From NCBI RefSeq assembly GCF_003096355.1, contig NZ_QEKI01000018.1, forward strand, positions 20,961 through 84,960: DNA of 64,000 nt, written 5' to 3'. Shown here one piece after another: positions 7,805 through 16,376 of this stretch (position 1 is its first letter; every line of letters starts with the position of its first letter). This stretch comes from Pontibacter virosus. GTDB lineage: Bacteria > Bacteroidota > Bacteroidia > Cytophagales > Hymenobacteraceae. Under the pieces are notes generated by a model, which was not told where the DNA came from, ran no database searches, and saw only the letters and a program-made list of their open reading frames with translations. The position numbers and the translations under genes are program-made.

Positions 7805-10800
7805 ATGTTCAAACATTTACTGGCGTCGGCTTTCCTTATGCTTATGGCGCTTGGAGTTTCAGCGCAGGACCTGGCTGTTACGGGGCAGGTGATAGAGCAG
7901 ACTACTGGCACGGCACTACCCGGTGTTACGGTCAGAGTAAAAGAAACAAACAACGGCACTACAACAAACCCGGACGGTGCTTTTCAGATTCGTGCAAAAG
8001 AGGGGGAGGTGCTGGTTTTCTCATACATCGGCTATGCCTCTCAGGAAGTGCCGGTAAACGGAAACGCTGGCTCATTGCAAGTGGAGCTTCAGCCCGGCAA
8101 TACACAGCTATCCGAAGTGGTGGTAACAGGCGCACTCGGTATTAAGCGGCCCGCCCGCGAACTGGGAACAGCCAGTGCCCAGCTTAACACCGCCGAACTG
8201 AACCAGGGCAAAGTGGTGAACCCTGTTCTTGGGCTGGCCAGCAAGGTGTCGGGCCTACGCATCAACATGTTCGACAGCAAGGTAGACCCGGATGTGCAGG
8301 TGAACCTGCGCGGCATACGCTCCCACACCGGCAACAACGCCCCGCTTTACGTGGTGGACGGTGTGCCTATACCTGACATCAACCGCCTCAACCCGAACGA
8401 TATCGAAAGCATCAACGTGCTGAAAGGCGCCAACGCCGCGGCTGTGTATGGTTCTGACGGTGTGAACGGTGTGCTAATGATCACAACAAAGAAAGGCCGT
8501 GCAGGAGCGCAGCGCATCAACTTCTCGAACACAACTACTTTTGATAAAATAAGCCGCCTGCCGGAGCAGCAGACAGAGTTCGGGCAGGGACTGAACGGCG
8601 TATACGACCCGCTGCAGTACCAGTCGTGGGGACCGCGCTTTGACGAGGAGGTGCGCCCGGTGGGACCTGTGCTGCCCGACGGCAGCCAGTGGCAACTGCC
8701 CTACAGCCCGCACCCGGACGGCAGAAAAGCGTTCTTCAACACCGGCTTCACCACCCAGAACGACCTGAACTTTTCAGGTGGCGACGAGAAATCGACTTAC
8801 TATTTCTCGCTGCAGGATGTGGTGACCAAAGGCATCATTGAGGGCGACAAAAACAGACGTTCCGGTGCCCGTTTCAATGGCTCCCGTTCGTTCGGCAAAC
8901 TGAGCACCAGCTATAACCTCAACTACGTGTTCAACAAAAGCGACGTGACGCAGAGCGAGCCTTGGTCCACGGTATACCGCCTGCCGGTCAGCCTGCCTTT
9001 TGCCGACCTGAAAGACTGGGAAAACACGCCGCATGCCAACCCGAACTACTGGTTCAGCACCAACCAGCCCAACCCATACTTCAACGCCGACAACCAGCGC
9101 ACGGTAAACGAGCAGCAAACCCTGACCGGAAACATCGAGCTCAACTACGAGATCGCTCCCTGGATAAACGCCATCTACCGCCTTGGCCTTTACAGCCGCA
9201 ACACCGACACGCGCACCACCGTGGGTAAGTTTACTTACACCACGCCGGGCCGCACCAATATCCCGGGCAGCGTGAACGACGCGACCAACAACTTCCGCCG
9301 CATCAACAGCGACTTCATCCTGGACATGCACAAGGACTTCGGTAAGTTCAGCACACGCCTGTTGCTGGGCAACAACCTGCGCACCGACGACAGCAAGACA
9401 ACCAACCTGAGCGCCTCGGCGCTGGTAGTGCCCGGCCTGTTTAACCAGGACAACCGCCTGGGGCAGTTGGGTGGTCAGTCCGCTATCAGACAGAGAAGAC
9501 AGGTGGCGGTGTTCGGGGAACTGACAGCCGGCTACAACAACTACCTGTTCCTGACCTTTACCGGTCGCCAAGAGGCCGTGTCGGTGCTGAGTCCGGAGAA
9601 CCGCAGCTACTTTTACCCAGGCGTGAGTTCGTCTTTCGTGTTCAGCGATGCCATCGATGCCCTGAAAAACAACAGTACCCTGTCTTACGGTAAGGTATAC
9701 GCTTCCTACAACAAGACCGGCAACGTGGTAGTGGAGCCTTACCAACTGCAGAACGTGTATAGCCAGAGCAACGGCTTTCCTTACGGCAACCTGCCGGGCT
9801 TTAGCCTGGGCACCTCGGATGCCAACCCGAACCTGAAGCCTGAATTTGTGACCTCACTGGAGGTGGGTACGCAGCTGAGCTTCTTCCAGAACCGCCTGAA
9901 CCTGGAAGCCGCCTACGTAGATGCCAAAACCACAGACGGTACCATCCTGGCTGACATCTCTGCCGGTTCCGGCTTCACATCGGCTTGGGTTAATGCGTTT
10001 AAGGCGAGCAACAAGATCATTGAGTTGAACATCAACGGCGATGTGATCCAGCGCGGCGACCTGGTGTGGAACGTGGGCGCGAACCTCACGCACATCAAGA
10101 GCAAAGTAGACGAGATCTACGGTGGTATCGATCAGCTGTTCCACTTCCGCCAGAATTACCTGATCGTGGGCAAGCCTTACAACAGCTACTTGTTCACCGA
10201 TTACAAGCGCGATCCGCAAGGTCGGGTGATCGTGGACCCAAAAACTGGCAACCCGGTAAGTGGTTCTGAACTCTACTATGGCGGCACCGGCACACCGCCA
10301 TATCAACTGGGCCTCAACACCTCACTGCACTACAAAGGCTTGCAACTGGGCGCGCAGTTTGATTGGCGCATGGGCGCCGTGGTATACACCGAGGCAGCAG
10401 CTCGTATGATTTCGGACGGTACCAGCCCGCTCACCACGCAGTATGGCCGAGAGCCGTTCGTGATCCCGAACTCCGTGATCGAGACTTCTCCGGGTGTGTT
10501 CACACCCAACACCGAGATACAGACCAAAGGCGACCGCAACTACTTTGCGAACCACTATGCCACCGTGCAGTCGAACTACGCCGTGAGCGCCGACTTCTTC
10601 AAACTGCGAGAACTGAGCCTGAGCTATACCTTGCCAATGGAATGGCTGGATGGTCAGAACCTGGTGAAAGAGGCGACCATTGGCTTTGTGGGCCGCAACC
10701 TGTTCTCTATCTGGGCAAAAGATAACATTTACAACGATCCGGAGTTTGTGTACGCCGGCGGAAGCAGCGAGGGCTACATGAGTTGGAGACACCTGCCACC

Positions 10801-10840
10801 AACCCGTACGTTTGGTTTCAATGTAAATGTGGCATTCTAA
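7805..10840 (+). CDS. TonB-dependent receptor, SusC/RagA type
   Basis: The 1011-residue outer-membrane receptor starts at the ATG at 7805, where the signal peptide begins (MFKHLLASAFLMLMALGVSA). Next come a carboxypeptidase-regulatory-like domain (about 22-105), the linker LSEVVVTGALGIKR of the SusC family, a plug domain with YVVDGVPIPDINRLNPNDIE and GSDGVNGVLMITTK, and a beta barrel ending in an aromatic strand (TFGFNVNVAF). SusC proteins import ligands energised by TonB with a SusD partner, which follows 27 bases downstream. The AraC and PepSY neighbours point to an iron complex more than a glycan; no glycoside hydrolase is nearby. Confidence 0.92.
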   Translation: MFKHLLASAFLMLMALGVSAQDLAVTGQVIEQTTGTALPGVTVRVKETNNGTTTNPDGAFQIRAKEGEVLVFSYIGYASQEVPVNGNAGSLQVELQPGNTQLSEVVVTGALGIKRPARELGTASAQLNTAELNQGKVVNPVLGLASKVSGLRINMFDSKVDPDVQVNLRGIRSHTGNNAPLYVVDGVPIPDINRLNPNDIESINVLKGANAAAVYGSDGVNGVLMITTKKGRAGAQRINFSNTTTFDKISRLPEQQTEFGQGLNGVYDPLQYQSWGPRFDEEVRPVGPVLPDGSQWQLPYSPHPDGRKAFFNTGFTTQNDLNFSGGDEKSTYYFSLQDVVTKGIIEGDKNRRSGARFNGSRSFGKLSTSYNLNYVFNKSDVTQSEPWSTVYRLPVSLPFADLKDWENTPHANPNYWFSTNQPNPYFNADNQRTVNEQQTLTGNIELNYEIAPWINAIYRLGLYSRNTDTRTTVGKFTYTTPGRTNIPGSVNDATNNFRRINSDFILDMHKDFGKFSTRLLLGNNLRTDDSKTTNLSASALVVPGLFNQDNRLGQLGGQSAIRQRRQVAVFGELTAGYNNYLFLTFTGRQEAVSVLSPENRSYFYPGVSSSFVFSDAIDALKNNSTLSYGKVYASYNKTGNVVVEPYQLQNVYSQSNGFPYGNLPGFSLGTSDANPNLKPEFVTSLEVGTQLSFFQNRLNLEAAYVDAKTTDGTILADISAGSGFTSAWVNAFKASNKIIELNINGDVIQRGDLVWNVGANLTHIKSKVDEIYGGIDQLFHFRQNYLIVGKPYNSYLFTDYKRDPQGRVIVDPKTGNPVSGSELYYGGTGTPPYQLGLNTSLHYKGLQLGAQFDWRMGAVVYTEAAARMISDGTSPLTTQYGREPFVIPNSVIETSPGVFTPNTEIQTKGDRNYFANHYATVQSNYAVSADFFKLRELSLSYTLPMEWLDGQNLVKEATIGFVGRNLFSIWAKDNIYNDPEFVYAGGSSEGYMSWRHLPPTRTFGFNVNVAF

Positions 10841-10867
10841 ATAAGATCATTCTGCAGACTTAGCGAT

Positions 10868-12385
10868 ATGAAAAAGTTATTATCCCTTATCCTGATCGCA
10901 CTGATAGGCACCGCTTTTACCGCCTGCGATAGCTTCCTGGATACAAACGTGAACCCCAATGCGCCGACCGATGTGCCGGTAGAACAAAAATTACCTACTG
11001 CACTTGTCAAGACAGTGAACCTCGAAACGGGTGCTCTGAACCAACTGGGCGCTGTGTGGGCAGGCTACTGGGCCAAAGCAACGGACGGCCCGGTAAACAC
11101 CTCGCTTTTCAGACTGGAGGAAACCTATGGCGTAGAGGCCATGTCATTTGACCGCGACGGTCGTCCGATCTGGGAAGACAGCTATACCACGCTGGTGAAC
11201 TACAAAGACATCGAGAACAGCGCCTCCGCCACTGGCGACCTGGCTTATGTAGGTATAGCGAAGATCATGCAGGGCTGGCACTTTATGCGGCTTGTAGATC
11301 TTTACAACAACGTGCCTTTCTCAGATGCGCTGCAGGGCAGCAAAAACGTAACGCCGAAGTACGAAGACGGACAGGTGGTATATGACGGTGCTATCAATCT
11401 GATCACAGCAGGTATAGAGGACATCAAAGCAGCTCCTGCCTTGTCTAAAAAGCCGGTGACCGACGATGTGATTTTCAAAGGCAACCTGACACTCTGGATT
11501 AAGTTCGCCAATACCATTAAGCTGAGAGCTTTGCTTCGCCAGTCTGAAGCCGGAAGAGAAGGCTATATCAACGACGAGTTGGCCAAGATCAAGCAGGAGG
11601 GAAGCGGTTTTCTGGGTGCCGGTGAGAGTGCCCTGGTGAATCCGGGCTACCAGATTACGGCCGGTCTGCAAAATCCTTTCTGGGATACCTACTACCGCAA
11701 CCAGGCCGGAGCGCTTACCACGGGCTACAACACCCTGCGCCCCACGGCATACCTGGTGCAGCAGTACAAAGAGCGCAACGACCCGCGCCTGCCCAAACTC
11801 TACCGCAGCGTGAATGGTGACTACGTGGGCGTACCGCTTGGAGCAACCAGTGCTGACTTTACCATGGCAAAAACATCGGCTTTGCTGGGACCGAACGAGA
11901 ACGGCAACCAACCGGCAGGCCTGTTGAAAAGTGCGCAACAACCATCCGTATTGCTGTCTTCTTTCGAGAGCTTGTTTTTGCAGGCCGAGGCAGCCGAGCG
12001 AGGCTGGTTGAGCGGAGCAGAGCAACTTTATGAGGAGGCTATCAAAGAGTCGTTCAAATACACGACGGTGCCGGCAGGAGAATTTGTGGCGTATAATGCG
12101 CAGCCATCTGTTAACTTTGCACTTGCCCCGAACAAAATAGAGCGCATCATCGAGCAGAAGTGGCTGGCGCTGAACAGCATCAGCAGCATCGAGGTCTGGA
12201 ACGACTCCAGGAGATTGGGCTACCTGAGCAGGTTGCCACAGTCGCTGCAGAGCCCGTCGGCTGACCCGGATTTCAGGCCACGAAGATTGACTTACCGTCA
12301 GTCGGAGGTATACACCAACAGCGAAGAAGTAGCAAGGCAGGGGGCCATAGACCCATTCCGTTCGCGGGTGTTCTGGAACAAGTAA
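10868..12385 (+). CDS. SusD/RagB-family substrate-binding lipoprotein
   Basis: The 505-residue lipoprotein has a lipobox TAFTAC with Cys20. The mature start SFLDTNVNPN and the later LFLQAEAAERGW, SIEVWNDSRR and RRLTYRQSEVYTN segments are typical of the SusD-like family, which caps the SusC barrel at the cell surface and captures the ligand. It is translated 27 bases after its receptor. A strong hairpin at 12411-12442 separates it from the PepSY gene, which would lower expression of the latter relative to the receptor pair. Confidence 0.9.
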   Translation: MKKLLSLILIALIGTAFTACDSFLDTNVNPNAPTDVPVEQKLPTALVKTVNLETGALNQLGAVWAGYWAKATDGPVNTSLFRLEETYGVEAMSFDRDGRPIWEDSYTTLVNYKDIENSASATGDLAYVGIAKIMQGWHFMRLVDLYNNVPFSDALQGSKNVTPKYEDGQVVYDGAINLITAGIEDIKAAPALSKKPVTDDVIFKGNLTLWIKFANTIKLRALLRQSEAGREGYINDELAKIKQEGSGFLGAGESALVNPGYQITAGLQNPFWDTYYRNQAGALTTGYNTLRPTAYLVQQYKERNDPRLPKLYRSVNGDYVGVPLGATSADFTMAKTSALLGPNENGNQPAGLLKSAQQPSVLLSSFESLFLQAEAAERGWLSGAEQLYEEAIKESFKYTTVPAGEFVAYNAQPSVNFALAPNKIERIIEQKWLALNSISSIEVWNDSRRLGYLSRLPQSLQSPSADPDFRPRRLTYRQSEVYTNSEEVARQGAIDPFRSRVFWNK

Positions 12386-12410
12386 AAGAAAATAGTAATA
12401 CAAAATACCT

Positions 12411-12442
12411 TCCCTTCCTTGCCGGCAAAAGCAAGGAAGGGA
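12411..12442 (+). terminator. Hairpin between susD-like and PepSY genes
   Basis: A 12-bp perfect stem (12411-12422 with 12431-12442) with an 8-base loop is followed by TTTT. It lies inside the uptake locus, so it may be a partial terminator that sets the ratio of receptor to inner-membrane protein. Confidence 0.75.
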
Positions 12443-12463
12443 TTTTAGCTAAACATCACCACC

Positions 12464-13780
12464 ATGAAGCAAAAACAAAAATCGACCTGGCAAAAGGTGC
12501 GCAAGCTGTTCAATGACCTCCACCTGTGGATGGGTATAGCGAGCGGCCTTATCCTGTTTGTAGTCTGCCTGAGCGGCACGATCTATACCTTCAATACCGA
12601 GGTGCAGGAGTTTATGGAGCCGGAGAAGTTTACCGTGCAGGTAGAGCAGGGGACTGAGCCCATGGCAGCAGAGGCGATTATTGCTAAAGTGGCAGCCGAG
12701 ACGGGCGGTAAGGTCAGCGCTATTACCATACCTGCCGACGCCAATCGCACCTATACCCTGAATGTAAAGAAGGAAGATAAAGGGGTTGAAGGAAAAGGTG
12801 GTGAAGCCCGTGGCGGTGAAAGAGGCGGTCGTGATAAGGGCGGTGAAGGTAAAAAAGGTCCGGAAGGTGCCGTGGCCAAAGGCGGACCGTCTGGCGGACC
12901 TGGCGGCAAAGGCGGCCGGGGTACTAACTACCTTGTGAACCCCTACACAGCTGAAGTAATTGGCACAACCGAAAGCCCGACCTCAGAGTTTTTCATGACC
13001 ATGTTCCGTCTGCACCGCTGGCTGCTGCTCGATACCGAAGTAGGCCGTCCGATTGTGGGCTGGGCAACCGTCATCTTCACGCTGATCGTGATCAGTGGCC
13101 TGGTGATCTGGATTCCGCAGAAAGTGAAGAACTGGCGACAAGGCCTTAAAATAAAGTGGAGCGGCAACTGGAAGCGCGTGAATCATGACCTGCATAACTC
13201 GCTTGGTTTCTATTCGTCTTTCCTGTTGCTGGTGATGTCGCTTACCGGCCTTACCTGGTCGTTTGAGTGGTACAAAGAAGGCTTCTTTAAAGTGCTGGGC
13301 GTAGAGCAGCCGAAAGATCGCAAGGAAGAACCGCTTTTTTCAAAAGTGCCAGCTGACCTGTCTCAGGCCGCTACGCTTACGATTGCAGACTACGTGAAGG
13401 CAGCCGATGCCGCACTGCCTTACAAAGGCGATTACCGCATTTCATTGTCAACAGACTCAGCCGCTACTGTTTCGATCAACAAAAACAAAGTAGGCTTTTT
13501 CGCGCCTGCGGCTTCAGACAAACTGCAGCTTGACCAGTACAGCGGCGAGGTGCTGAAAGCAGATATATTTGCTGATAAGCCGTTCAATGAGAAAATCACA
13601 TCATCCATCAAGCCACTCCATGTGGGCAATGTGTATGGTACTTTCTCCAAGATCCTGTACTTCATCGCCTGCCTTGTGGCGACTAGCTTACCCATAACAG
13701 GCACCATCATCTGGATCAACAAGCTGCGCAAGAAGTCAAAGAAGGGTGCTATACCTGTGGCGAGAAAAGCGACAGCTTAA
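12464..13780 (+). CDS. PepSY-associated inner-membrane protein (PiuB-like)
   Basis: The 438-residue integral membrane protein belongs to the PepSY_TM family. A first membrane segment follows HLWMGIASG (about 20-43), a second covers about 195-215 after RLHRWLLLD, a third about 250-270 (FLLLVMSLTGL) and the last about 395-415. Members sit beside siderophore receptors and are thought to reduce or help release iron from ferric complexes, which supports an iron role for this locus. Residues about 107-153 are a Gly/Lys/Glu/Arg low-complexity insertion inside the first periplasmic PepSY region, which is unusual. A basic cytoplasmic tail ends the protein. Confidence 0.85.
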   Translation: MKQKQKSTWQKVRKLFNDLHLWMGIASGLILFVVCLSGTIYTFNTEVQEFMEPEKFTVQVEQGTEPMAAEAIIAKVAAETGGKVSAITIPADANRTYTLNVKKEDKGVEGKGGEARGGERGGRDKGGEGKKGPEGAVAKGGPSGGPGGKGGRGTNYLVNPYTAEVIGTTESPTSEFFMTMFRLHRWLLLDTEVGRPIVGWATVIFTLIVISGLVIWIPQKVKNWRQGLKIKWSGNWKRVNHDLHNSLGFYSSFLLLVMSLTGLTWSFEWYKEGFFKVLGVEQPKDRKEEPLFSKVPADLSQAATLTIADYVKAADAALPYKGDYRISLSTDSAATVSINKNKVGFFAPAASDKLQLDQYSGEVLKADIFADKPFNEKITSSIKPLHVGNVYGTFSKILYFIACLVATSLPITGTIIWINKLRKKSKKGAIPVARKATA

Positions 13781-13802
13781 GGGAAGTAGCATTGGAAAAT
13801 TT

Positions 13803-13886
13803 TGTCATTTCGAACGCCAGTGAGAAATCTGGGGGTTCACTGGTCCTGTAGCGTTTCAGATTTCGCACTGGCGTTCGAAATGACAG
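13803..13886. repeat. Long near-perfect inverted repeat (REP-like intergenic element)
   Basis: The 29-base arms at 13803-13831 and 13858-13886 match at 28 of 29 positions when one is reverse-complemented. The core TCATTTCGAACGCCAGTG resembles an intergenic hairpin repeat seen in many Bacteroidota genomes. It lies between the PepSY gene and the terminator shared with the DUF4293 gene. Confidence 0.75.
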
Positions 13887-13901
13887 ACGTGATGTTTAAA
13901 C

Positions 13902-13936
13902 AAAAAAGGCTTCCCCGGTAAGGAGAAGCCTTTTTT
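13902..13936. terminator. Bidirectional terminator, PepSY gene and DUF4293 gene
   Basis: A stem of A6-GGCTTC (13902-13913) pairs with GAAGCC-T6 (13925-13936). The runs of A and T on the two sides give a U tract on both strands. Confidence 0.85.
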
Positions 13937-13954
13937 GTTGCGGCTTGCTATACC

Positions 13955-14452
13955 TTATCGCAGCCTGTCTACAGAGCGAACCAGGTCTTCGTCTCTCTTA
14001 ATGAAACGGTTAGCCAGGGCATTGAGCAGGAGTGCCAGGATGGGCATGTAAAAACCAGCTTCGTAGCTGCCTTCGTTGCCGGCAGCCATTGCGTTACCTA
14101 CATAATTGGCATAGTAAAACGACGTGCCAAACAGCGCGATCAATACCAGTGAGTTGATGAGGCCAAACTTCATTTGAGTGAGGCGGCTCTTGTACTGGAA
14201 AATTTCATACAGAGCCACACCTGCAGCCACGATAGCCAATATGCCAATCGCGATGGTGCTTGTACCTGTCTGTGCGCCCGCCTGCACGGCCTCGCCTTGC
14301 TCGTTCACGGTCTGGAAAAACAGGTTCCAGGCGGTCAGCACAACTTCTTCTCCGGTAGTAATATCTACTTTAGACCAGAGCGGCAAAAACAGCAGCGACA
14401 CCATGGCCACCACGATGAGGGCCAGAAATACGGTTTGAATTCTTTGTATCAT
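13955..14452 (-). CDS. DUF4293 membrane protein
   Basis: The 165-residue protein has four predicted membrane helices (about 5-25, 65-85, 96-116 and 130-150) and the family's start MIQRIQTVFL, followed by PLWSKVD. DUF4293 is a Bacteroidota-restricted family without known function. It is divergent from the thiolase gene with 64 bases between starts, and converges with the PepSY gene. A TAnnTTTG promoter on the minus strand is visible upstream. Confidence 0.85.
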   Translation of the reverse strand: MIQRIQTVFLALIVVAMVSLLFLPLWSKVDITTGEEVVLTAWNLFFQTVNEQGEAVQAGAQTGTSTIAIGILAIVAAGVALYEIFQYKSRLTQMKFGLINSLVLIALFGTSFYYANYVGNAMAAGNEGSYEAGFYMPILALLLNALANRFIKRDEDLVRSVDRLR

Positions 14453-14482
14453 AAGGGGGTTAATTTAACTTGCAAAGAGATG

Positions 14483-14510
14483 CAAAATTAGACAAAGACC
14501 TGTAAAACAA
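14483..14510 (-). promoter_or_regulatory. Promoter of the DUF4293 gene
   Basis: On the minus strand TAATTTTG (14490-14483) matches the TAnnTTTG element, with a TTG at 14510-14508, 17 bp upstream. The start codon at 14452 is 31 bases further on. Confidence 0.45.
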
Positions 14511-14516
14511 AAATTG

Positions 14517-15716
14517 ATGAGCACAGCTTATATAATTGATATCGTCAGAACACCCGTTGGCAAGTTTACCGGCGCCCTCAGCAGCGTGCGGCCAGACGAC
14601 ATGGCGGCTTTTATTTTGAAGGAGCTAATGGCTCGCAATCCGCAGATAGACCCAAGTCTGATCGAGGATGTGGTGCTGGGCGCTGCCAACCAGGCTGGCG
14701 AAGACAACCGCAACGTGGCCCGTATGGCGCTGCTGCTGGCTGGTCTGCCGCACGAGATTGGTGGCGTGACCGTGAACCGGCTTTGTGCTTCGGGCTTGCA
14801 GTCTATTATCGATGCAGGCCGTGCTATTACCTGCGGCGATGGTGCCGTATACCTGGCCGGTGGCGTGGAGAGCATGACGCGTGCCCCTTTCGTGATGGCC
14901 AAAGCCGAAACCGCTTTCGCCCGCACCCCTGAAATCTACGACACCACCATCGGCTGGCGTTTCGTGAACAACACGCTTTCGTCGATGCACTACCCGCATA
15001 CCATGGGGGAGACGGCCGAGAATGTGGCTGAGCGCTACGGTGTTTCACGTGAAGCGCAGGATGAGTTCGCCCACAGTTCGCAGCTCAAGTATAAGGCGGC
15101 TGCCGAGGCTGGCAAGTTCAAAGATGAGATCGCACCTATACCTGTTCCGCAGCGCAAAGGCGACCCGATCATCTTCGACACCGACGAGCACCCACGACTT
15201 TCTTCCGTGGAAAAACTGGGTACGCTGGGCGCGGCCTTTAAAAAAGGCGGCACTGTAACGGCAGGCAACGCCTCCGGCATAAACGACGGCGCAGCGGCAT
15301 CGTTGGTCGTGAGTGAGGAAATCGTAAAGCGCTTTAACCTGAAGCCAATGGCCCGTATTGTGTCAGCGGCCGTGGCAGGGGTAGAGCCCGCTTATATGGG
15401 GATGGGCCCAGTGCCGGCTACCCTGAAAGCCCTGAAAAGAGCGGGTCTCACCATCAACGACATTGGCCTGGCAGAGATAAACGAGGCATTTGCAGCACAG
15501 GCTATACCTTGTGTGCAGGAACTCGGCATCAACCCGGAGATCGTAAACGTGAACGGCGGCTCTATTGCGATTGGTCACCCACTGGGGGCAAGCGGTACCC
15601 GCATCTCGGCTACGTTGCTGCATGAGATGAAGCGCCGCGACAACGTGCGTTACGGGCTGGCCACCATGTGTGTGGGTGTTGGACAGGGGGCAGCGATTAT
15701 CTACGAGAAACTGTAA
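14517..15716 (+). CDS. Acetyl-CoA C-acyltransferase (thiolase, PcaF/PaaJ-like)
   Basis: The 399-residue thiolase starts at the ATG at 14517 (the TTG just before it is not needed). The nucleophile is Cys90 in NRLCASG; His354 in GHPLGASG and Cys385 in MCVGVGQG complete the triad. The segment NQAGEDNRNVARMALLLAG is close to 3-oxoadipyl-CoA thiolases of aromatic degradation, but such enzymes also serve fatty-acid beta-oxidation, and no other catabolic gene is adjacent, so the substrate is open. It is monocistronic with a terminator at 15736-15769. Two motif copies occur inside the gene. Confidence 0.92.
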   Translation: MSTAYIIDIVRTPVGKFTGALSSVRPDDMAAFILKELMARNPQIDPSLIEDVVLGAANQAGEDNRNVARMALLLAGLPHEIGGVTVNRLCASGLQSIIDAGRAITCGDGAVYLAGGVESMTRAPFVMAKAETAFARTPEIYDTTIGWRFVNNTLSSMHYPHTMGETAENVAERYGVSREAQDEFAHSSQLKYKAAAEAGKFKDEIAPIPVPQRKGDPIIFDTDEHPRLSSVEKLGTLGAAFKKGGTVTAGNASGINDGAAASLVVSEEIVKRFNLKPMARIVSAAVAGVEPAYMGMGPVPATLKALKRAGLTINDIGLAEINEAFAAQAIPCVQELGINPEIVNVNGGSIAIGHPLGASGTRISATLLHEMKRRDNVRYGLATMCVGVGQGAAIIYEKL

Positions 15717-15735
15717 TCAGGTATATACCTTCTTA

Positions 15736-15769
15736 AAAAAGCCATTTTGTGCAAGCAGAGTGGCTTTTT
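15736..15769 (+). terminator. Terminator of the thiolase gene
   Basis: AAAAAGCCA (15736-15744) pairs with TGGCTTTTT (15761-15769), loop 16, followed by more T residues. Confidence 0.7.
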
Positions 15770-15865
15770 CGTTTTTACACATCAAAACAGAAAATATTAG
15801 CGACACCTATATAGCCTTTTGGCATATACTTTGATTTGAATGTTTTCGGACTAAAATTTAAGTGT

Positions 15866-16261
15866 ATGAAAAAGGTATTGACGATTGTGCTGATGACCAT
15901 GCTGATGGTTGTTGGAGGAGAGGCCGCTATAGCGAAAGATCATGACCACCGAAAGTGTAAAGACAGACACCACTCCAAAGGGAAGGTGGTATATGTAGAT
16001 AAGAAATACCGCGGCCACGATGACTGCAAGCACTGCAAGAGTCACCGCGATAAGCGCTACGCCAGCAAAAGCTGTTGCTCGCACCACGATGACAGGTATA
16101 GCCGGAACGACCGCAGATGGGAGCGGGACCGGGATTATGACCGTGACCACCGAGGCAGGGTAGAAGACCGCCGCCATATCCCAACCAGCCGTGAGGCGCG
16201 TGATCGGGCCCTTGCAAAAGTTATCTTGGAAGAACGGCACAGAAGCCAAAACAAAAGATAG
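15866..16261 (+). CDS. Small secreted His/Arg/Asp/Cys-rich protein
   Basis: The 131-residue protein begins with a signal peptide from the ATG at 15866 (MKKVLTIVLMTMLMVVGGEA). The mature chain is extremely charged, with many HH, DR, RD and DH pairs, two clustered Cys sites (DCKHCKSH and KSCCSHHDD) and a basic helix at the C-terminus (REARDRALAKVILEERHR). The composition suggests metal binding or nucleic-acid/polyanion binding at the envelope, but no family is recognised. A terminator at 16335-16363 lies between it and truA. Confidence 0.65.
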   Translation: MKKVLTIVLMTMLMVVGGEAAIAKDHDHRKCKDRHHSKGKVVYVDKKYRGHDDCKHCKSHRDKRYASKSCCSHHDDRYSRNDRRWERDRDYDRDHRGRVEDRRHIPTSREARDRALAKVILEERHRSQNKR

Positions 16262-16334
16262 AGAGCATTGTTTGTTTGCTATCAGCCACTTGCTGAGCAA
16301 AGAAAAAAAGAAGAAGACTACTACCCTAGTTTGG

Positions 16335-16363
16335 AGGCTGCCTGTACACAGGCAGCCTTTTTT
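16335..16363 (+). terminator. Terminator of the His/Arg-rich gene
   Basis: AGGCTGCCTGT (16335-16345) and ACAGGCAGCCT (16348-16358) form an 11-bp inverted repeat followed by a T run. It ends 13 bases before the truA start codon. Confidence 0.8.
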
Positions 16364-16376
16364 GCTATCTTTGCCC

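Noticed and set aside
11321..12403. Open frame of 360 codons on the minus strand
   Set aside because: It is antisense to the SusD-like gene and shows no conserved motif or signal.
16366..16373. TATCTTTG as a promoter of truA
   Set aside because: It matches TAnnTTTG but is 4 bases before the ATG, which would place the start of transcription at or inside the start codon, and it overlaps the U tract of the preceding terminator.
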